From: Plutella xylostella | Taxonomy: Eukaryota > Arthropoda > Insecta > Lepidoptera > Plutellidae | Assembly: GCF_932276165.1 (NCBI RefSeq) | Contig: NC_063988.1 | Span: forward strand, 434,001-498,000 | DNA length: 64,000 nucleotides | Reading direction: 5' to 3' | In this document: positions 56,856-64,000 of the stretch, piece after piece | How positions within the stretch are numbered: the stretch's first letter is position 1 | Layout of the letters: each line of letters starts with the position of its first letter | The notes under the pieces: generated by a model | The model's database searches: none | What the model was told of the DNA's origin: nothing | The model's input: the letters and a program-made list of their open reading frames with translations, nothing else | Translations under genes and position numbers: made by a program

Positions 56856-57628
56856 GTTAGTAGTCTCCTCGTCCTCTTCCCCCCGGCCCGCTCTCGAGTG
56901 TAAACGTGCAATTAGAGTGTCGAATTTATTTTTAAATAATATAAAGTAATTCTGTGCAAGTTAAATCAGCTGTAATAATAGGAGCGCATGACACCAGAAG
57001 AGGTCTAGCGGCGCAGCGGCGCGTGAGTAACCAAAGTTGATTGACAGCTCATTACTAGTGGTGGGAAAAACGGCTACATTTTGATAACACGCTACAGACG
57101 CTATGTTACACATTTATAGCAGGTTATTTAATCCGCTACATTATAACGATATTGAAGAGCAAAAAAAAAAAATTATGAAAAAACCAATGAACTTTCCTTC
57201 ATACTTTACAGGCTTAGGACTGTCTATAATGGCACATCACTGTTTCCATAATGGCACATCACTGTTTCTCTTCATTTTTATGAATTATTGTCAAACGTTC
57301 TTTAATTGCAATAACTATTTACACAAAACACTTTAAAACCACAAAGTAATATCCTTTCAATGTTTCATCCACTTACGAAAACACACGTAAAGTAAAGAAA
57401 GGTAAATTGTCCAGTCAAAGTTCAATCACACACAATCACAAAACATTTAAAATACGAAATTGTCCTCAGAACCAAATTGTCCGTTAGAAAGTACCTATTT
57501 ACACTTACACAAACACTATTTATTTTCAATTTTACACTAAACCTAAATAAACACTATAACCTACCTATTTTAATACGTTACTATTTAAACTATTTATTAT
57601 TATGTATATTTACAAATATTTATTTACA
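56856..57628. other. SMC1 intron 5, unique part
   Basis: AT-rich intron sequence. A short tandem duplication of CATAATGGCACATCACTGTTT lies at about 57225-57268. No further SMC1 exon is present before the inserted elements. Confidence 0.5.
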
Positions 57629-58037
57629 GCACGCAAATGCAACAAAACAAACAACGCGATCGTAATTCGTAACGTTGCGCGAGGCACAATTAGCATAGCG
57701 GCCACCCGTGGCCGTTGCCAAATCGCGACTGCGGAGCTAATTTCAGCAGATAGCGGAGCGCTATTGCGTAGTGAAGCTTACAGCTTCGCAGCGTCTCGCT
57801 CTCTCACACGCGAGTCGCGCGACGTTGCACCGTTGAGAGAGCGAGACGCTACAAAGCAAGTGAATATCGCCTTCGCGGTTATCGCGCGCCACGTCTCGCG
57901 GCTGCGAGAAATAGCGGAGCCGCTCCGCTATTTCTAGCAGTAGCGTCGTGGCAACGGCCGCGGGCAGACGCTGTCCAATTTTGCGAGCTAAGATCGCGAG
58001 GGCGCGTCGCGTTATAATTATAGCAGCATTTGCGCGT
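57629..58037. mobile_element. Fold-back element, about 409 bp
   Basis: The ends GCACGCAAATGC and GCATTTGCGCG are inverted repeats, and the first and last 130 bp are imperfect complements (for example GTGGCCGTTGCCA and TGGCAACGGCC). A perfect 17-bp internal stem (57790-57806 with 57834-57850) and further GCGGAGC/GCTCCGC pairs lie inside. GC-rich in AT-rich surroundings; no gene. Confidence 0.65.
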
Positions 58038-58320
58038 TCATAAAGCGAATGCTATTCGTTGCGAGCAAATCACTTGCTATGTTTTTTAGCTATATGTTAT
58101 ATTAACCTCCACTACTCATTACGTCCAAGCCACGCCCACCGGTGTACCGGTTAACTGCAGCTCCTACTTCTGTCTGCGCCCCTGGTAGCGGGCGCGAGTT
58201 GTTACCGATCTATTTGACGTCATCGCGGTCACGTCATCGGCCCGAGCGATAGCGACGATCTCCTGCATTTGCTGTGATCCTGGTAGCGCAAAGTTTTCTG
58301 TCCACACATTGTAATTAACA

Positions 58321-59262
58321 ATGTCAAAATGTCAAAGATCGCCGCCGTCCAAAGCTGCTAAACCGGACAAAACTCAAATTAATTTATCAGAGTCCAGTAC
58401 ATTAAATGTACAACAAAGCTCTGCAACTCAGCGGAATAAACGACAGAGATCCCATAGCACTGATTTTGCAGATGAAATGAGTAATCTGAAGGAGGAACTT
58501 CTCACATCCATGAAAACTCTGATGGCTAACCACTCTCTTCGCCTCGATAAGTTGGAAGATCGTATAATATCCATCCAGGAACAAAATAAATCCATTCAAA
58601 CCACCAACAAAGAGATAGAAAAAGCGATGAATGGTCTGAGTGAAGACATGAAAAATATAGAAACTAAACTCTCTTATCTTGAGCAAGAAAAGAAAAAACT
58701 CGAGCTGAGTGTCGCGCAAATCGAGAGCAAATTAGATTATGTAGAGTTTACTTCTCTTAAAACAAGTGTTGAGCTGAGAAACGTCCCCAAAATTCCAGGA
58801 GAGAAAAGGGATCAGTTATATAATAGCGTCCTTAAGTTGTGTGACTCACTCGAACTGAGTATTAGAGATATTGACATCCGTGACGTCTACCGATTACCTT
58901 CTAAAAAGGAGACAACATCATCCTCAGTTTGCATTGAACTGTGCAACACGCTTAAGAAATCTCAAATTCTGGATGGAATAAAAGTCTACAACAAATCTCA
59001 TCCCACTGACAAACTGAGCTCTCTTAACCTAGGAATGGCAGGTACTAAACAGCCGATATTCGCATCTGAACTCCTATCAGCAAACACTAAGCGCTTATTC
59101 TTTTGCGCCCGTGAATTCGCTAAGAAATTTAACTTTGCCTACACTTGGTCGTCGAATGGGCGCGTGTTCTTGCGAAAAGAAGAAGGCAGACCTCATATAA
59201 TGATAAGGAGTGAAGCTCATTTGGATGAATTAAAGAAGAATGAAACTTCATTAAGTAAATGA
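58321..59262 (+). CDS. LINE ORF1, coiled-coil RNA-binding type
   Basis: 313 residues. A basic Ser/Thr-rich N-terminus is followed by a long coiled coil (about residues 55-140, heptad-like LDKLEDRIISIQEQNK). A conserved core follows: VELRNVPKI, then DIRDVYRLPS, then a C-terminal IFASELLSANTKRLFFCARE...YTWSSNGRVFLRKEEG. The C-terminal part resembles the FP-like domain found in ORF1 of many insect LINEs. Such proteins bind LINE RNA. Intact as read. Confidence 0.85.
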   Translation: MSKCQRSPPSKAAKPDKTQINLSESSTLNVQQSSATQRNKRQRSHSTDFADEMSNLKEELLTSMKTLMANHSLRLDKLEDRIISIQEQNKSIQTTNKEIEKAMNGLSEDMKNIETKLSYLEQEKKKLELSVAQIESKLDYVEFTSLKTSVELRNVPKIPGEKRDQLYNSVLKLCDSLELSIRDIDIRDVYRLPSKKETTSSSVCIELCNTLKKSQILDGIKVYNKSHPTDKLSSLNLGMAGTKQPIFASELLSANTKRLFFCAREFAKKFNFAYTWSSNGRVFLRKEEGRPHIMIRSEAHLDELKKNETSLSK

Positions 59263-59680
59263 CTAGTATATTTTTGCTCTACCTACCTAATGCATGCTAC
59301 TAAAAGGTTAATTATTTTATTTAGGTTAATGCTTTATTTCTGTATGTTATTGTTACAACCTCAAAAAAATGTATGTGGTTTGAATGATGTTAAAATTAAA
59401 TTCTGTAAACTATGCTTGCATGCAATCCAACCTCTGATATTTTTAGGTATAAAGAATTCTGATATGATCGCTAGGCCTAACAGCTTGTACTTTAGCATTT
59501 ATTTATTTAGCATCTCTCGTATTGTAATCCTCTCATTTAAAAGCATTATTAACCGACTGATGACTCACGCTGCAGTTAGCTACCCACTTATTATTGGGCT
59601 ACTCTGTCAGTTAAATATTTCTGTCCCAAAACAGTTATTTACCCCTGTGGTTAATGTTGCTAGTGTATTTGTTAACAAAT

Positions 59681-61066
59681 ATACAAATGGATGATAACTT
59701 TAATTTTAATTCTAACATATTGGATAGCCTTTCTAACCCAGAGTCATTGATATGTAGTGCTGAGGATTGCCCTAAATATATGTTATCGCAGGAAAATTCA
59801 TTTACTATTATAACGCAAAATATCAGAAGTGCTTGGTGTAACTTTCACAGTTTTTCCACTCTCCTAACTCGAATTGGCTTACTACCGGATATTATTGTGT
59901 TAACGGAATGTTGGTTATCGGTAAATAATTCTGCCCCTCCACTTGACGGTTACTACACCTATATAACTAGCAACTATATTTTACAAAATGATGGTGTCAT
60001 TGTGTACATCAGAAGTGATATATCTAGTCAATCTTATGAGCCAAAATTCCAAGATGCTAATTGCCTAGTTTCAATCATTGAATCTACTGCAATAGTCTCT
60101 ATATATCGATCACCTTCTTACAAGTCAATTGAGAATTTCCTAGATTCTCTAAGCTCGCTTCTCGGTTCACTTCTTAGATATAAAAATATTGTATTAGTTG
60201 GAGATATTAACATTGACATTACTCCTATGTCGACAGACCGGCATGCTGAGGAGTACTTAAACATGACTCATTCTTTAGGTTTCTGGCCCTCTCACACCAT
60301 CCCTACAAGAGTTAACAGCTGTTTAGATCACGTGCTCGTAAGAAGTAATAATGCCACCACCACTTTAGTGATAAAGAGCTCTATAACGGATCATGATTCA
60401 ATATTATTTTCACTAAAATCTGACCTCAAAAAATTCAAACCATGTACCACTGTACCCAAAATTATCTTTCCGGCGATAAGCAAAGATCTCTCAAATTTAA
60501 ATTTTAGTCCAATATTAGAATCTAACGACTGCAACATAGCAACTGACTACCTGGTCCGGTGTATTTCGGATATAGTCACTAAAAATACTATCTACGTCAA
60601 GATACCTAGAAGAAAAGTGGTTTTAAAGCAGTGGATGACACCAGGTCTTCTTCGTTGTGTCAAACATAGAGACAAGTTACACAGTGAAGTTAGGAAGGAT
60701 CCAGATAATTATCTTTTAAAACTCACCTATTCGCGGTATAGGAATTTTTGCGGGAAATTAATTAAAAAAATAAAAAGGCAGTATGATCGAAATGAACTAG
60801 AAAGTGCTAGCAATTTGGGAATCAAAAAAACATGGGAAGCTATTAACAGCATTACTCACCGTAAACCTAAAAAGGATTCTGCCCAGGACATACTGAAATC
60901 GGATAGCTCACCGACTGTCGCTGTAAATAAAACAAACTCCTTTTTCGCTAACGTAGGTAAAAATCTGGCAGAGAAAATAGCTAACCTCGATATACCTCGG
61001 CGTCATTCTCCACCAGCGGAGCTTCCAAATTCATTTACAATGATTCCAACTGACCAATTGAAATAA
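59681..61066 (+). pseudogene. LINE ORF2, endonuclease part, frame broken
   Basis: The frame is open from 59654; the more natural start is the later ATG of MDDNFNFNS near 59690. The AP-endonuclease motifs are present: TQNIRS, LTECWL, VLVGDINID, SCLDHVLV and SITDHDS. The linker continues to FTMIPTDQLK and stops at TAA 61064-61066. The reverse transcriptase continues in the next frame, so ORF2 is broken by a small indel at about 61045-61060. Confidence 0.85.
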
Positions 61067-62523
61067 ATGCTACTATTGATTCCCTTAAATTACTTGGCTC
61101 AGTAGGATGGGATGGCATCTCCTCAAAAGTCATCAAACAAAACAAAGAATACCTAATATCACCTCTCACCCATATCTGCAATCTGGCCCTCACCACAGGT
61201 ATTTTTCCCACCGCTTTCAAAAAGGCAATTATTATACCTGTATACAAGGCTGGTGACAGAACGTTGATCAATAACTATAGACCGATTTCTATCTTGCCTA
61301 CGCTATCGAAAATATTGGAACGTCTATTGAACAACCGTCTTGTCTCATACCTCGAGTCAATGTCTATTTTGTCTCCTAATCAGTTCGGCTTCCGAAGTGG
61401 CAAATCAACGGCCGATGCAGTGTCGCAGCTGACTAACTTTATTGCTACAAATTTAGACAAAGGGAAGAAATGCTTAGGAATATTTCTAGACTTGGCAAAA
61501 GCTTTCGACACGGTATCGGTACCGAAGTTATTGTGCAAGCTTGAAAGCGTTGGAGTTCGTGGTGTCCCTCTAGACTTGTTCAGAGACTATCTTACAGACA
61601 GGGTTCAAGTTGTTAGGGTGGGAAATTACGTTAGCGATCCATTACCTGTTACTTATGGTGTCCCACAGGGTAGCATCCTTGGGCCAACCCTCTTTTTGCT
61701 ATACATAAATGAGCTGTGTAGCATAGATTTGCTTAAAGGTAAAATCGTTACCTTTGCCGATGACACGGCGCTTTTGTTTCAAGGGGACGACTGGAACGAT
61801 ACTTTTAACTGCGCCCAAATCGGTTTTAACATAATAAACAATTGGTTACTCATAAATAGTTTGACGTTAAATGCAGATAAAACCAAGTATATGTCCTTTT
61901 CTATTCGCAAACCTCGGAAATCAATTCAGTCCCTCAAAATCCGGGCTCACATCTGCCCCGGCGATGCTTCATCGGCTTCACAGGATTGCAACTGCACTCT
62001 ACTTGAAAGTGTAGATAAAATAAAGTATTTAGGAGTTGTTATCGACTGTAATCTTACATTTAAGTACCATATTGCCAACCTTACCCTAAGAATAAGAAGA
62101 CTGATGGCAATTTTTAGCACTTTACGCCATGTAGCTAACCCTTGTCTCCTTAAAATGGTATATCTTACGCTTTGCCAATCAATACTTACGTATTGCATTA
62201 ATTCTTGGGGAGGTACGTTCAAAACGTACTTGCTACCACTTGAGCGCGCTCAAAGAGCAATACTGAAAGTAAGCTCTTTCAAGCCCATCAGATACCCAAC
62301 TTCCGACCTATTCAGAGAGTGCGGTGTGCTTACGGTGAGGCAGTTATATATCCAGTGTGCTATAATTCGGTACCATTCGTCTACGCATTATTCTCCCTCC
62401 TGTGCCACCATCGCGACCCGTCGTTCCCATAACATCTCTAAAACTGAAGGCTTTAAGACTTGTTTCATTAACAGATTAGAGACCTACCTTGGTGGATTTC
62501 TTTATAATGTTGCTAACAAATGA
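61067..62523 (+). pseudogene. LINE ORF2, reverse transcriptase, first copy
   Basis: It resumes in the +1-shifted frame just after the endonuclease stop (IDSLKLLGSVGWDG). It carries the RT blocks NNYRPISILPTLSKILE, NQFGFRSGKSTADA, GIFLDLAKAFDTV, YGVPQGSILGPTLFLLYINE and the catalytic FADD (about 61757-61768). The frame ends early, in VANK then TGA (62521-62523), because the duplicated segment starts there. Confidence 0.85.
61123..62520 (+). repeat. Direct repeat, copy 1 of 1398 bp
   Basis: Offset by exactly 1410 bp from 62533-63930, separated from it by 12 bp (TGAAATGATGCT). No mismatch was noticed by reading; minus-strand frames in the two copies translate identically. Confidence 0.9.
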
Positions 62524-62532
62524 AATGATGCT

Positions 62533-63930
62533 TCAAAAGTCATCAAACAAAACAAAGAATACCTAATATCACCTCTCACCCATATCTGCAATCTGGCCCT
62601 CACCACAGGTATTTTTCCCACCGCTTTCAAAAAGGCAATTATTATACCTGTATACAAGGCTGGTGACAGAACGTTGATCAATAACTATAGACCGATTTCT
62701 ATCTTGCCTACGCTATCGAAAATATTGGAACGTCTATTGAACAACCGTCTTGTCTCATACCTCGAGTCAATGTCTATTTTGTCTCCTAATCAGTTCGGCT
62801 TCCGAAGTGGCAAATCAACGGCCGATGCAGTGTCGCAGCTGACTAACTTTATTGCTACAAATTTAGACAAAGGGAAGAAATGCTTAGGAATATTTCTAGA
62901 CTTGGCAAAAGCTTTCGACACGGTATCGGTACCGAAGTTATTGTGCAAGCTTGAAAGCGTTGGAGTTCGTGGTGTCCCTCTAGACTTGTTCAGAGACTAT
63001 CTTACAGACAGGGTTCAAGTTGTTAGGGTGGGAAATTACGTTAGCGATCCATTACCTGTTACTTATGGTGTCCCACAGGGTAGCATCCTTGGGCCAACCC
63101 TCTTTTTGCTATACATAAATGAGCTGTGTAGCATAGATTTGCTTAAAGGTAAAATCGTTACCTTTGCCGATGACACGGCGCTTTTGTTTCAAGGGGACGA
63201 CTGGAACGATACTTTTAACTGCGCCCAAATCGGTTTTAACATAATAAACAATTGGTTACTCATAAATAGTTTGACGTTAAATGCAGATAAAACCAAGTAT
63301 ATGTCCTTTTCTATTCGCAAACCTCGGAAATCAATTCAGTCCCTCAAAATCCGGGCTCACATCTGCCCCGGCGATGCTTCATCGGCTTCACAGGATTGCA
63401 ACTGCACTCTACTTGAAAGTGTAGATAAAATAAAGTATTTAGGAGTTGTTATCGACTGTAATCTTACATTTAAGTACCATATTGCCAACCTTACCCTAAG
63501 AATAAGAAGACTGATGGCAATTTTTAGCACTTTACGCCATGTAGCTAACCCTTGTCTCCTTAAAATGGTATATCTTACGCTTTGCCAATCAATACTTACG
63601 TATTGCATTAATTCTTGGGGAGGTACGTTCAAAACGTACTTGCTACCACTTGAGCGCGCTCAAAGAGCAATACTGAAAGTAAGCTCTTTCAAGCCCATCA
63701 GATACCCAACTTCCGACCTATTCAGAGAGTGCGGTGTGCTTACGGTGAGGCAGTTATATATCCAGTGTGCTATAATTCGGTACCATTCGTCTACGCATTA
63801 TTCTCCCTCCTGTGCCACCATCGCGACCCGTCGTTCCCATAACATCTCTAAAACTGAAGGCTTTAAGACTTGTTTCATTAACAGATTAGAGACCTACCTT
63901 GGTGGATTTCTTTATAATGTTGCTAACAAA
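62533..63930 (+). repeat. Direct repeat, copy 2 of 1398 bp
   Basis: Second copy of the reverse-transcriptase segment. It lacks the upstream block GSVGWDG. At its end it continues past VANK into LYNIHALNKFEIKR, the normal downstream sequence. Confidence 0.9.
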
Positions 63931-64000
63931 TTATATAATATTCATGCTCTAAATAAATTTGAAATCAAGCGAATACTTTTAAACTGGCTCAAACCACTTA
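62533..64000 (+). pseudogene. LINE reverse transcriptase, second copy, partial
   Basis: It carries the RT blocks listed for the first copy (NNYRPISILP, AKAFDTV, YGVPQGS, FADD) in one open frame up to the window edge. It has no start of its own and is cut off from the endonuclease by the TGA at 62521-62523. Confidence 0.85.

Larger units (their letters stand above)
58120..64000 (+). mobile_element. CR1/Daphne-like LINE with duplicated RT region
   Basis: A non-LTR retrotransposon lies in the SMC1 intron, sense to the gene: a GC-richer 5' leader (about 58120-58320), ORF1, a 390-bp spacer, and ORF2 with AP endonuclease and reverse transcriptase. ORF2 is frameshifted at about 61050. The reverse-transcriptase half (61123-62520) is repeated in direct orientation at 62533-63930. 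The 3' end is outside the window. The clade call rests on general motif character. Confidence 0.85.

Noticed and set aside
59290..59694. 134-codon ORF between LINE ORF1 and ORF2
   Set aside because: AT-rich hydrophobic translation without a domain, in the spacer of the element and overlapping the start of ORF2.

Overview
The window is eukaryotic, most likely from a moth or butterfly (Lepidoptera). It is AT-rich and its two multi-exon genes carry GT-AG introns. Nearly every other structure is a transposable element of a kind typical of lepidopteran genomes: BEL/Pao LTR elements, a CR1/Daphne-like LINE, a Lep1-type Helitron, a tRNA-headed SINE, RTE-like tails and many fold-back MITEs. Species assignment is inference from these features; no search was run.

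Layout. From 1 to about 43.1 kb I find no convincing conserved protein gene. This gene-poor stretch holds a hAT-type MITE with CAAGAC arrays and a perfect 8-bp target duplication (1736-2310). It also holds an unclassified 757-bp transposon with degenerate inverted arrays (7298-8054), a mariner-like MITE (8230-9042), several smaller MITE and palindrome families, and a BEL/Pao element with identical LTRs but no integrase core (17432-22158). GC-rich islands with TATA motifs and possible first exons lie at about 16.6, 31.0, 32.4 and 39.6-40.0 kb. A weak three-exon minus-strand chain (40042 to 30793) may be part of an unrecognised gene.

From 43.1 to 46.7 kb there is a compact gene pair. A UMAD1-like UMA-domain gene on + (43180-43578) converges with a four-exon TMEM222 gene on - (44933-46656). 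Two introns of TMEM222 carry truncated LINE insertions with clear target duplications. At 47384-53150 lies an apparently intact BEL/Pao element: 1719-codon gag-pol, identical 238-bp LTRs and a perfect GCGGC duplication. It is flanked downstream by a decayed P-element/THAP9-like transposase fragment and an acidic terminal exon of an unknown gene.

From 54520 the first five exons of SMC1 (cohesin ATPase) run on +, coding residues 1-217. The next intron is more than 7 kb long. It contains a 400-bp fold-back element and a CR1/Daphne-like LINE whose ORF2 is broken by a frameshift and whose reverse-transcriptase region is duplicated in tandem (1398 bp, no difference noticed). The window ends inside that second copy.

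The genes do not form a pathway. SMC1, TMEM222 and the UMAD1-like gene look like ordinary housekeeping neighbours beside an element-rich region. The most unusual material is in the mobile elements: a BEL copy that looks mobilised in trans, YxDN instead of YxDD in both BEL reverse transcriptases, a duplicated polypurine/LTR-start module, and DNA transposons whose ends are dense arrays of short degenerate motifs.
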